Origin: Micromonospora sp. NBC_00389
Lineage (GTDB): Bacteria; Actinomycetota; Actinomycetes; Mycobacteriales; Micromonosporaceae
Direction: 5' to 3'
Length of the DNA: 64,000 nt
Assembly (NCBI RefSeq): GCF_036059255.1
Contig: NZ_CP107947.1
Location: 6,014,001 to 6,078,000, forward strand
Shown here piece by piece: positions 44,816 through 53,170 of this stretch (its first letter is position 1; each line of letters starts with the position of its first letter). Below the pieces are notes generated by a model. The model saw only the letters and a program-made list of their open reading frames with translations. It was not told the DNA's origin and did no database searches. The position numbers and the translations under genes are program-made.

Positions 44816-45294
44816 CAGCGGCCCACCGGCCCTTCCGCTCGCGTGTCCTGCAGATAACCGGTCAGATCGGGGCTCTCCGGCACCAGCATGTGCCGGACCC
44901 AGGCGGCCCGCTCGTGCTCCAGCACCGCCAACTCCCAGACGCAGCCCACCGCGGGGCGGCGCAGTTCGACGAAGTGTGCCGGATCCTGGTCGGGGCAGTC
45001 CAGTGCCGGCTGCCCCGCCGCCGCGGTGCGGACCTCCACCACGTTGTCCCACACCCAGGTGTACGCCAGCAGGTACGCGCCGGTGTCCCCGCCCCGGTGC
45101 AGCACCACCCACCCGGCGGCCGGGGTGCCGTCGTCCGCCAGGTCGGCCAGCAGCGCGGGCAGCAGGTCGTACGCGGCCTTCTCCACCTCCGGCTCGATCG
45201 GCTGCTCCGGCTGGTCGATGTGGTACCGCTTGAACTGCCGACCGTTCACCATGACCGGTCCCGGCGTTCGAAGTTCCTTGTCGCGAAATGCCAT
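44815..45294 (-). CDS. Hypothetical protein
   Basis: A 159-residue protein starting MAFRDKELRTPGPVMVNGRQ. It contains WVVLHRGGDTGAYLLAYTWVWDNVVEVRT and the end VWELAVLEHERAAWVRHML, a pattern recognised from uncharacterised actinobacterial proteins. No enzyme motif is clear. It is translated together with the DUF1579-like gene and divergent from the WYL regulator, which may control it. Confidence 0.75.
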   Translation of the reverse strand: MAFRDKELRTPGPVMVNGRQFKRYHIDQPEQPIEPEVEKAAYDLLPALLADLADDGTPAAGWVVLHRGGDTGAYLLAYTWVWDNVVEVRTAAAGQPALDCPDQDPAHFVELRRPAVGCVWELAVLEHERAAWVRHMLVPESPDLTGYLQDTRAEGPVGR

Positions 45295-45317
45295 GCCGGG
45301 ACGGTAGAACGACTCCC

Positions 45318-45334
45318 CTGACAGCTAGTGTCAG
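45318..45334. promoter_or_regulatory. Palindromic operator CTGACA-N5-TGTCAG
   Basis: A 17-base site with perfect arms CTGACA and TGTCAG, located between the divergent genes at 45294 and 45339 and ending 4 bases before the GTG of the WYL regulator. Its position suggests that the regulator binds it and controls itself and the divergent hypothetical pair. Confidence 0.65.
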
Positions 45335-45338
45335 TGAA

Positions 45339-46331
45339 GTGCGAGCCAGTCGACTTCTCTCCGTCCTGCTGCTGCTCCAGTCGCACGGCCGGCTGACCGC
45401 CGCGCAGCTCGCCGAGCGGCTGGCCGTCTCCCCGCGCACGATCTACCGGGACGTGGAGTCGCTGCACGCCGCCGGCATCCCGCTGTACGGGGAAGCCGGG
45501 CACGCCGGCGGCTACCAGCTGGTCGACGGCTGGCGGACCCGGTTGACCGGGCTGACCGCCGAGGAGGCCGACCGGCTCTTCCTGGCCGGGCTGCCCGGGC
45601 CGGCCGACGAGCTGGGCTACGGCGACGTGGTGGCCGCGCTGCAACTCAAGCTGCACGCCGCGTTGCCGGCGCCGCTGCGCGACCGGGCCACCCAGCTCCA
45701 GCAACGCTTCCACCTGGACACGCCCGGCTGGTACGCCGACGGCGACGCCTCCCCCGAGCTGGCCCGCACGGCCGAGGCGGTCTGGCGGCAGCACCGCATC
45801 GAGGTGCGCTACCGCAGCTGGAGCGGCGAGGTGACCCGGGTGTTGGAGCCGTACGGCCTGGTGCTCAAGGGCGGCCGGTGGTACGTGGTGGCCGACCGGC
45901 CCGGCCGTGGCGCACCTGCGACCTACCGGGTCAACCAGATCCTCGCGCTGACCCCGCTGGCGGAGGAGTTCGACCGGCCCGACGACTTCGACCTGCCGGC
46001 CTGGTGGCGGGCGCACGTGGTGCAGTTCCGCGCCCGGCTGCACCGCGACGAGGCCACCGTGCGGCTCTCCCCGGCCGGCCGGGCGCGACTACGCGAGATC
46101 GGCAGCGACCCGGTGGTGGCCGCGGTGGACGCCAGCGCCGGGCCGCCCGACGCGCAGGGCTGGGTGACCGCCGCGCTGCCGATCGAGTCGCTCACCCACG
46201 CCCACGGTGACCTGCTGCGCCTCGGCGCAGACGTGGAGGTGTTGACCCCGGTCGCGCTGCGCGAGCAGCTGGCCGCCACGGCGGCCGGACTGGCCGCCCT
46301 GTACGCCCCCGCCGAGCAGCCGGTCCGCTGA
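45339..46331 (+). CDS. YafY-type HTH/WYL-domain transcriptional regulator
   Basis: A 330-residue regulator. The N-terminal winged helix is LLQSHGRLTAAQLAERLAVSPRTIYRDVESLHAAGIPLYGE. The WYL domain is at about 150-230, with GLVLKGGRWYVVADRPG. A C-terminal WCX part follows. WYL domains sense nucleic-acid or other ligands. The start is the GTG at 45339, and the palindrome lies directly before it. It is divergent from two hypothetical genes, its likely targets. Confidence 0.9.
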   Translation: MRASRLLSVLLLLQSHGRLTAAQLAERLAVSPRTIYRDVESLHAAGIPLYGEAGHAGGYQLVDGWRTRLTGLTAEEADRLFLAGLPGPADELGYGDVVAALQLKLHAALPAPLRDRATQLQQRFHLDTPGWYADGDASPELARTAEAVWRQHRIEVRYRSWSGEVTRVLEPYGLVLKGGRWYVVADRPGRGAPATYRVNQILALTPLAEEFDRPDDFDLPAWWRAHVVQFRARLHRDEATVRLSPAGRARLREIGSDPVVAAVDASAGPPDAQGWVTAALPIESLTHAHGDLLRLGADVEVLTPVALREQLAATAAGLAALYAPAEQPVR

Positions 46332-46436
46332 CCGCACGCCCGACCCGGCCAATCTTCTCCACAGTGGAAGATCCGAGGGGCATCGACTCTCGGCATGGTG
46401 TGCCACCCTGGGACGGGTCACCAGCGGTCACCGGAG

Positions 46437-47069
46437 GTGAGGGTCACGCTACGGCTACGCGCACTGGTCGCCGTCCCCGGCACCGGGCCGGTGACTCTCG
46501 ACGTCCCGGCCGGCACGACGGCCGCCCTGGTGGCGCCACCCCGGGTCGGCACGGCCGTGGCCCGGGTGCTGGCCGGGCTCGCCGCCCCGGTCACCGGGCG
46601 GATCATGGTCGGCGACAGGGACGTCACCGCCCTACCGCCGCCGCGCCGGCAGATCGGGTACGTGCCCGCCGGCGGCGCGCTGCTGCCACAGCTCACCGTG
46701 CGCCGCAACATCGAGTACGGCCAACGCAAGCGCGAACGGGTGCACGAGGTGGCCGACGACTGGACGGCCATCGTGGTGGACCGGCTCGAGTTGGCGCCGA
46801 CGCTGGCCCTGCTGCCGCACCTGCTCTCCGACGCCCAACGGTTCCGGGTGGCCCTGGCCCGGGCGGCGGTCTGCCTGCCCGAGGTGCTCGTCATCGATCT
46901 CCCGGCCGATCCGGCCGGTGGCAGCCGCCTCGGTGACCTGCTGCCCCGACTGTCCCCACCGGACGCACCGGGGGTGGCCGTGCTGGTGTGCACCGCCGAT
47001 GCGGCCACCCTGGCCGAGATCCCGCGCCGGCACGAGCTGGTCACCGAGCCCGAGGGGATGCTCCGGTGA
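46437..47069 (+). CDS. Catalytically dead ABC-transporter ATPase-like protein
   Basis: A 210-residue protein that aligns with MalK-type ABC ATPases along its length but has lost every catalytic motif. Walker A (GPSGxGKS/T) reads APPRVGTA; the Q-loop (YVPQ) reads YVPAGG; the signature LSGGQ reads LSDAQ; Walker B and its Glu (DEP) read DLPAD; the H-loop (THD) reads TAD. The surrounding TVRRNIEYG and ALARAAVCLPEVLVIDL stretches are intact, so this is divergence, not frameshift. The GTG at 46437 is used; an ATG at 46395 adds 14 residues. It heads a tight operon with a binding protein, fused permeases and a STAND protein. Confidence 0.85.
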   Translation: MRVTLRLRALVAVPGTGPVTLDVPAGTTAALVAPPRVGTAVARVLAGLAAPVTGRIMVGDRDVTALPPPRRQIGYVPAGGALLPQLTVRRNIEYGQRKRERVHEVADDWTAIVVDRLELAPTLALLPHLLSDAQRFRVALARAAVCLPEVLVIDLPADPAGGSRLGDLLPRLSPPDAPGVAVLVCTADAATLAEIPRRHELVTEPEGMLR

Positions 47070-48346
47070 CGCCGGCCGGCCGTGCCACCCGGCGTACGCT
47101 GCTGCGCGCCGCCGCGGCCGGCGCCGCGGCGACCGCGGCCGGCTGCACCGGCGGCACCAGGTCGGTGCAGGTGGCGGTGGTGTGGAGCGGCAGCGAGCTG
47201 GACCGGTTCCGCCAGGTCGTCGCGGGCTACCCCGATCCGGTGCACGTGGTCAGCGCCGGCAACGACATCGACGCGTTCCTGCGCGCCCGGCACCTCGCCG
47301 GCACCAGCCCGGATGTGGCGATCCTGTCCCGTCCCGGCCTGGTCACCGAGTACGCCCTGCGGGACTGGCTGAGCCCGGTGCGCGCGTCGCCCGAGTACGC
47401 GGTGCCCACCGGGCTGAGCGACCTGCTGGTGACCGAGGAGCAGCGCTACGGCGTCTGGGTGAAGGCGGCGCACAAGTCGCTGATCTGGCACCTGCCGTCG
47501 CAGCTGCGCACGCCGCCACGCACCTGGGACGAGCTCGTCGCGCTGACCCGCCAGCTCGGCGCGATCGCCCGACGCGGGTCCGGTCCGGCGCCACTGGCGA
47601 TCGGCGCGGCGGACGGTTGGGTGCTCACCGACTGGTTCGAGAACGTGCTGGCCGACCTGGCACCCAACAGCTACGACGCCCTCACCCGGCGGGACGCCGA
47701 CTGGCAGGGCCGACCGGTGCGCGACGCCCTGGACCGGCTCGCCGAGCTCTGGAGCATCGATGGCGCGTTTCCCGGTGGCGGGCGCCGCGCCCTGCTCACC
47801 CAGTACGAGGAGTCGGTGATTCAGGTGGTGCGCTCCCACCGGGCGGTGATGGTCTTCGAGGCCGACTTCACCGCCGAGGTGGTCGGCACGTTCCGGCGCG
47901 GCTCGGAGGAGCCGGCGACCATCCGGTTCCCGAGCGCCCGGCCGAGCGGCACCGGCCCACTGATCGTCGGCGGGGACGTGGCGGTGGCGTTCGCCGGCGG
48001 CCAGGGCGGGGTGGAGCTGGTCGAGTGGCTCACCCGGGCCGACTCGTTCCGCCCCTGGCTACGCGCCGGCGGCTACCTGTCACCCAACACCAGGATCCCC
48101 CTGGACGACTACGCCGACCCGGTCCGCCGCAGGCTCGCCGAGGAGATGCGCGCCCCCGGCACCCTGCGCTTCGACCTCTCCGACCAACTGCCCGGCCCGT
48201 TCACCGGCTCCGACGGGGTGGGCATCTGGCGGATCATGCAGGACTTCTTCGCCGACGTCACCGACGGCGTGGCCGCCGCCGAGGCGGTCCGTCGGGCCAC
48301 CGGGCAACTCGCCGCGGCGGCGCGCAGCGCGGGCGGCGGCCGATGA
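47066..48346 (+). CDS. ABC-type extracellular solute-binding lipoprotein
   Basis: A 426-residue lipoprotein. The N-terminus has twin arginines (ATRRTLLRAAAAGAAATAAGC) and a lipobox ending in Cys near residue 29. The mature protein follows the sugar-binding-protein pattern: VAVVWSGSELDRFRQVVAGY at the N-terminus, then ILSRPGLVTEYA and GPLIVGGDVAVAFAGGQGG. The GTG start overlaps the stop of the ATPase-like gene (GTGA). The substrate is unknown; the family suggests a carbohydrate. Confidence 0.88.
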   Translation: MTPAGRATRRTLLRAAAAGAAATAAGCTGGTRSVQVAVVWSGSELDRFRQVVAGYPDPVHVVSAGNDIDAFLRARHLAGTSPDVAILSRPGLVTEYALRDWLSPVRASPEYAVPTGLSDLLVTEEQRYGVWVKAAHKSLIWHLPSQLRTPPRTWDELVALTRQLGAIARRGSGPAPLAIGAADGWVLTDWFENVLADLAPNSYDALTRRDADWQGRPVRDALDRLAELWSIDGAFPGGGRRALLTQYEESVIQVVRSHRAVMVFEADFTAEVVGTFRRGSEEPATIRFPSARPSGTGPLIVGGDVAVAFAGGQGGVELVEWLTRADSFRPWLRAGGYLSPNTRIPLDDYADPVRRRLAEEMRAPGTLRFDLSDQLPGPFTGSDGVGIWRIMQDFFADVTDGVAAAEAVRRATGQLAAAARSAGGGR

Positions 48347-50109
48347 CCCAGGTCCGGGTACTCGGCGAGTTGGCGGTGCTCGACGACGTCGGGCCGCCCC
48401 GCCGTGGCCGGGCCTACCCGGCGGCCGGGGCGACCTCAGCGCTGCTGCTGCCCGCCATGGTGCTGCTCGGCGGGCTGGTGGTGTGGCCGGTGCTGCGAAC
48501 CCTGCACGCCAGCGTCACCACCAACGGTCACTGGGTCGGCGCGGCACATTTCCGCACCGCGCTCGCCGCGCCGGGTACCGGCGCGGTGGTCGGCCGTACG
48601 GTGCTCTGGGCGGTGCTGGTGCCGGCGGTCGTGACGGCGCTGGGCTACCTGCTCGCCGCCGCGTCCCGCCGCTCCCAGGAGGGCGGGCTGGTCCGCCTGA
48701 TCCTGCTGGTGCCGGTGGCGCTGCCGCTGGTCGTCACCGGGGTGACCTTCCGCCTGATGTACGACCCCGACCCGACCCGGGGCCTGGCCACGCTGGTCGC
48801 GGCGCGGGTGACCGGCCGGTCCGCCGAGGACGCCCCGCAGTTGCTCGGGCCGGGCCTGGTCACGGTGGCGCTGATGTCGGCGTTCGTCTGGGCCTGGGTC
48901 GGCCTGGCCGTGCTGGTCTTCCGGGCCGCGCTGGACGCGGTGCCGCCGAGCCTGGCCGACGCGGTCCGCGCCTACGGCGGCGGTCGACGCCATGTGCTGT
49001 GGGACGCGCAGTGGCGACCGCTGCTGCTGCGTACCGTCGCGGTGGTCTTCGCGCTGGTGGCGGTGGGGACCAGCCGCACCTTCGACCTGATCCTGGTGAT
49101 GACCCCCGGCTCGGTGCGCGACGAGGCCGCCGTGCTCGCACTGCGGGTCTGGCAGACCTCGGGCGGCACCACCACCGGCGAGGGCGCCGCACTCGGTGTG
49201 GTGTGGCTGGTGGCGGTCGTCGGCGGGATCCTCGTGGCGGCGCTGTTCGTCCGACAGGCGTGGCCACCGCCGCGCGCCGAGACGCCGCCGGAACCGGACC
49301 GGGCGCCCCCGCCCCGGCGGGTGTTCCGGCTGCTGGCGGCGGGTGCCGCGGTGGCCTGGCTGGTGCCGCTGGCGGTGCTGGTCGCCACCTCGATGCACGG
49401 GCGGGTGGACGCCGCGGCCCGCGGCTGGTGGGCGGCCGCGCCGGGGGTTGCCTCCTACCGTGACCTGGTCGCCAACACCGAGCTGTGGCGGACGCTGGCC
49501 TTCACGCTGCTGCTGGCCACCGTGGTGACCGCCACGGTGCTGGTGGTCGCGCTGCTGGCCGCGTACCCGCTGGCCTGGCTGACCGGGCCGGCCGCGCAGG
49601 CCACCGGGCTGCTGCTGCTGGCGGCCAGTGTCGTGCCGATCCAGGTCATCGCCGGGCCGGTCAACGAGGTGCTGGGCCTGGTGCTCTCCTCCGGCACCGC
49701 CCGCGGGCTGGCCCTGGTGCACGTGGCGCTGGGCGTGCCGTTCGCGGTGCTGGTCCTGCGCAACGCGTTCGCCGACCTGCCGTCCGAGCAGGTGCGCGGC
49801 GCCCGGCTGGGTGGGCGGCGCTGGTGGGGCACCCTGCGCCGGCTCGCCCGGCACAACCTGCCCGCGATGGTGGCGGTCTCCGTGCTGGAGTTCGTCCAGG
49901 TCTGGAACGACCTGGTGGTGGGCCTGCTGTTCAGCGGGCCGGAGGCGGCGCCGCTGGGGCTCTTCCTGGCCGGGCAGACCCGCGGCTTCGTGAGCAACAG
50001 CGGGTTGCTGGCCGCCAGCTCGGTGCTCGCCTCGGTGCTGCCGGTGATGCTGGTGGTGCTCGCCCGGCGGAAGCTCGTCGCCGGGCTGGTCTCCGGGGGC
50101 GTCCGGTGA
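48343..50109 (+). CDS. Two ABC permeases fused in one polypeptide
   Basis: A 588-residue membrane protein in which two MalF/MalG-like permeases follow each other in one frame. The first half (about 30-315) carries VRLILLVPVALPLVVTGVTFRLMY and an altered EAA loop, LADAVRAYGGGRRHVLWDAQWRPLL. A linker of about 25 residues (PPPRAETPPEPDRAPPPRRV) follows. The second half (about 340-588) has EQVRGARLGGRRWWGTLRRLARHNLPAM as its EAA loop. There is no stop or start between the halves. The ATG overlaps the previous stop (ATGA). Confidence 0.88.
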   Translation: MTQVRVLGELAVLDDVGPPRRGRAYPAAGATSALLLPAMVLLGGLVVWPVLRTLHASVTTNGHWVGAAHFRTALAAPGTGAVVGRTVLWAVLVPAVVTALGYLLAAASRRSQEGGLVRLILLVPVALPLVVTGVTFRLMYDPDPTRGLATLVAARVTGRSAEDAPQLLGPGLVTVALMSAFVWAWVGLAVLVFRAALDAVPPSLADAVRAYGGGRRHVLWDAQWRPLLLRTVAVVFALVAVGTSRTFDLILVMTPGSVRDEAAVLALRVWQTSGGTTTGEGAALGVVWLVAVVGGILVAALFVRQAWPPPRAETPPEPDRAPPPRRVFRLLAAGAAVAWLVPLAVLVATSMHGRVDAAARGWWAAAPGVASYRDLVANTELWRTLAFTLLLATVVTATVLVVALLAAYPLAWLTGPAAQATGLLLLAASVVPIQVIAGPVNEVLGLVLSSGTARGLALVHVALGVPFAVLVLRNAFADLPSEQVRGARLGGRRWWGTLRRLARHNLPAMVAVSVLEFVQVWNDLVVGLLFSGPEAAPLGLFLAGQTRGFVSNSGLLAASSVLASVLPVMLVVLARRKLVAGLVSGGVR

Positions 50110-52484
50110 CCGGCCCCACGGGCGCCGGCCGGGGGCCGCGCTGGCCGGTGCTGATCGCGGTCGGCACGCTGGTCAGTGGGGTGCTCGGCAACCTGGCCAG
50201 CAACCTGCTCTCCGAGCTGGCGGCCAGCGTGCTCGGGCCGGCCAGCATCGTGCTGGTGGTCAGCGGCGGGGTCGGCTTCGTGGTGTTCGAGATGCGCCGG
50301 CGCCGAGCCGGTCGGGAGGTGAGCCAGGAGCCCACCGACGTCGTCGACGCACCGGCCACCGGCGCGTCGACGCTGCCCTATCCGGCCGGCTTCACCGGCC
50401 GCGCCGAGCACGTCGAGACGGTGCTCGGGCTGCTCAGCCGGGAGCACGCGGTGGCCGTGCTGGGCCGGCGGGGGGTGGGCGCCTCCGCCTGCGCCGTGCA
50501 GGCGGCGAACCTGTGCCGGGCGGACTTCCCGGACGGGCAGTACTACCTCGACCTGCGCCGCGGCGGTCGGCTCCGCTCCGCCCGGCAGGTGCTCACCGCG
50601 CTGGCCGGCGTCCTGGGCACCACACCGCCGACCTCGGGCCGGCCGGACGCCCTCACGCTCGCCGCCGACGCGCTGCGCCGCCAGCTCGACGACCGCAAGA
50701 TCCTGCTCGTGCTGGACAACGTCGACCGTCCCGAGCAGGTCCGACCGCTGCTGCCGCCCACCTCGCGGACCTGCCGGCTGCTGCTCGCCGGCGGCCCGGC
50801 GCTGAGCGGGCTGGAGGGCGTGGTCGCCCACTGGATCGCCGAGCCGGGCCCGGCCGAGGCGGTGGAGCTGTTCGCCGCCGCCGGTGGGGCGGCACCGGCC
50901 GCCCGGGCCCGCCGCGCCGACCCGCGTACCGACCCGGCGGTCCGCGAGATCGTCGAGCTGTGCGGGCAGCAGCCGCGCACGGTCCGGGCGCTCGGCTACC
51001 GCACCGCGCAGCACGGCTGGCGGCACGCCGACGTGCTGGACGTGCTCCGCCGCGCGGTGCAGACGCCGCCGCACCAACGGGTCAGCATCTCGCCGGCGGC
51101 CCGGCTGGTCACCGAGCGGGACACCGCGTACCGGGCGTTGACCCGCGAGGCACGTCGCCTGTACCGGCTGATGTCGCTGGCACCCGCGCCGGTGGACCGG
51201 CCGGCCATCGCCGCGTTGGCCGGTCGGCATCCGGAGCGGGTGACCGCGCTGCTCGACCAGCTGGCCGCCGCGGCGTTCGTGGTCGGCGCTCCCGGCGACC
51301 GGTACGAGATCCGCCCGCTGCTCGCCGGCAACGCCCGGCTGCACCTGCGGGACGCCGATCCGGCCGGGGCTCGGGTCGCCGCGCAGGCCCGGCTGACCCG
51401 GCACCTGGCGCGCCGGGCCGAGCGGCACGCGGCCAACCTGGCCGTGCTGGGCTCCCCACCGGACCGGGAGTGGTCACTGCCGCTGGACGACGACCCGTAC
51501 GGCTGGTTCGACCTGCATCAGGAGCTGCTGCTGGCGGTGGTCCGGGTGCCGGCCGGCGCCGCCGAGACGCTGCCCCGCCGGGTACGCCGGTGGTGGTTCC
51601 GGCTGGCCGTGGCGCTGTGCGGGTGGCTGGCGCACGTCGAGCGGCTGGACGAGTGGGAGCAGGTGTGCCGCACCGTGCTGGCCACCCCGACCGCCGACGA
51701 CCGACCGGAGATCGCTGGGTGGGCGCACAACGAGCTGGGGGTGCTGCGCCGGCGCCGACACGACCCGCAGGGCGCCGCCGCGGCGCTCACCCTCGCGGTG
51801 GCCGAGCGGGGCCGGCGGGGCACCGCCCAGGCCCGGATGAACCTCGGCCTGGCGCTGCTCGACCTGGGGCAGCTCGACGACGCGGTGGAACACCTGGAAC
51901 TGTCGCGCCGGCACCGCTCGGGAGCGGACCGGGCCGGGCTCGCGCTCACCGACCTGGGCCTCGGCGCGGCGCAGCTGGCCCGGGGGGACCTGGACAGCGC
52001 TCACCACCACCTCGTGCGGGCGGCGAACACCTTCCGGTCGGTGGGTGACGCTCGCGGCTACGCCGCGGCGCTGACCAACCTGGTGCTGGTGCACGCCGCC
52101 CTTGGCGAGCACCTGGACGCCGCGCAGGCGTGGCGCGCCGCGCTGCGCGAGTACGAGTCGGTCAGCGACCCGACCAGCCGGGCGGCGGCGCTGCTCAACG
52201 CCGGGGCGACGCTGCTGACCGCCGCGCCCGGGCAGGCCCGGGCGGCGTACGAGCTGCTGGCCGAGGGCCGGCGGCTACGCGAGGAGAGCCGGCCCACCCT
52301 GGGGCTGGCCCGGACCCTGCTGTACCTGGGAGACGCCGCCGCCGAGCTGGGCGACCGGGCCGAGGCGCGGCAGCACTGGGCGGACGCGGCGGCGGTGGCC
52401 GAGGAGGTCGACGACGCCGAAGGGCTGGCCGCCGCCGACAGCCGGCTGGAGGACGGCACGGACCTGTCGCCGGCTGACCCGTGA
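50106..52484 (+). CDS. Membrane-anchored NB-ARC/STAND-like protein with TPRs, Walker A lysine lost
   Basis: A 792-residue protein. Two hydrophobic segments are at about 13-62 (LIAVGTLVSGVLGNLASNLLSEL, then IVLVVSGGVGFVVF). The NB-ARC-like part is at about 95-330. Its P-loop reads GRRGVGASA in place of the usual GGVGKT, so the essential Lys is absent, while Walker B (KILLVLDNVD) remains. The C-terminal half (about 500-780) is a series of TPR-like helices (ARMNLGLALLDLGQLDDAVEHLELS and others). The GTG start overlaps the permease stop. It resembles AfsR-type STAND proteins without the DNA-binding domain; probably a scaffold or regulator rather than an ATPase. Confidence 0.83.
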   Translation: MTGPTGAGRGPRWPVLIAVGTLVSGVLGNLASNLLSELAASVLGPASIVLVVSGGVGFVVFEMRRRRAGREVSQEPTDVVDAPATGASTLPYPAGFTGRAEHVETVLGLLSREHAVAVLGRRGVGASACAVQAANLCRADFPDGQYYLDLRRGGRLRSARQVLTALAGVLGTTPPTSGRPDALTLAADALRRQLDDRKILLVLDNVDRPEQVRPLLPPTSRTCRLLLAGGPALSGLEGVVAHWIAEPGPAEAVELFAAAGGAAPAARARRADPRTDPAVREIVELCGQQPRTVRALGYRTAQHGWRHADVLDVLRRAVQTPPHQRVSISPAARLVTERDTAYRALTREARRLYRLMSLAPAPVDRPAIAALAGRHPERVTALLDQLAAAAFVVGAPGDRYEIRPLLAGNARLHLRDADPAGARVAAQARLTRHLARRAERHAANLAVLGSPPDREWSLPLDDDPYGWFDLHQELLLAVVRVPAGAAETLPRRVRRWWFRLAVALCGWLAHVERLDEWEQVCRTVLATPTADDRPEIAGWAHNELGVLRRRRHDPQGAAAALTLAVAERGRRGTAQARMNLGLALLDLGQLDDAVEHLELSRRHRSGADRAGLALTDLGLGAAQLARGDLDSAHHHLVRAANTFRSVGDARGYAAALTNLVLVHAALGEHLDAAQAWRAALREYESVSDPTSRAAALLNAGATLLTAAPGQARAAYELLAEGRRLREESRPTLGLARTLLYLGDAAAELGDRAEARQHWADAAAVAEEVDDAEGLAAADSRLEDGTDLSPADP

Positions 52485-52546
52485 CCACCTGGCCGGCGTG
52501 ATGTCGATCGCTCGCGTTGGGCGGTTGAACGGGTCTGCGAGAGTGT

Positions 52547-53170
52547 GTGATCGTGGATACGCTCTCGGTGCGGGGACTCAGCCGCAACTTCGGCAACCTG
52601 GTCGTGCTCGACGACGTGAGTTTCACGCTCCAGGCCGGCCGGATCGCGGTGGTGCTGGGCCCCAACGGCAGCGGCAAGACCACCCTGCTGCGCTGCGTGG
52701 TCGGCGCCGACCGGCCGGACGCGGGCGAGGTGCTGGTGCAGGGTCGCCGGGCCGACGAGACCGATCCCCAGGTGCGGGCGCTGGTGGCGGCCGCCCTGGA
52801 CGACATCGACTTCTTTCCCGACCTGTCCGTGGTCGAGCACCTGGAGCTGGTCGCGTACGCCCACGGGGGTAACGCCGACCCGGTCGACGAGGTCCTGGCC
52901 GAGCTGGGTTTGGAGCCGGCCCGCGACCAACTGCCGGTGACGCTGTCCAGTGGGCAGCGCCGCCGGCTGGCGCTGGCGTCCTGCTTCGTGCGGCCCCGTC
53001 GGGTGCTGATCCTCGACGAGCCGGAGCAGCGGCTGGACGTGCGCGGCCGGCAGTGGCTGGCCGACCGGTTGCGCCGGGAGCGGGAGGCGGGCACCGCCGT
53101 GCTGCTGGCCTCGCACGATCCGGAGCTGATCGACGCGGTCGTCGACGAGCGGATCGAGATCGGCCGGTGA
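52547..53170 (+). CDS. ABC transporter ATP-binding protein (intact)
   Basis: A 207-residue ABC ATPase with full motifs: Walker A GPNGSGKTT (about 38-46), signature VTLSSGQRRRLALAS, Walker B RVLILDEPEQ and H-loop LLASHDPEL. It is an exporter-type half transporter subunit, and its stop overlaps the start of the DUF6297 membrane protein (GTGA), its likely partner. It lies 62 bases after the STAND-like gene and could be part of the same transcript, but its motif content contrasts with the dead ATPase upstream. Confidence 0.9.
   Translation: MIVDTLSVRGLSRNFGNLVVLDDVSFTLQAGRIAVVLGPNGSGKTTLLRCVVGADRPDAGEVLVQGRRADETDPQVRALVAAALDDIDFFPDLSVVEHLELVAYAHGGNADPVDEVLAELGLEPARDQLPVTLSSGQRRRLALASCFVRPRRVLILDEPEQRLDVRGRQWLADRLRREREAGTAVLLASHDPELIDAVVDERIEIGR

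Noticed and set aside
48343..48420. SARP/AfsR-like N-terminus (VRVLGELAVLDD) at the start of the fused permease
   Set aside because: Only about twelve residues resemble it and hydrophobic permease sequence follows at once, so no DNA-binding domain is present.
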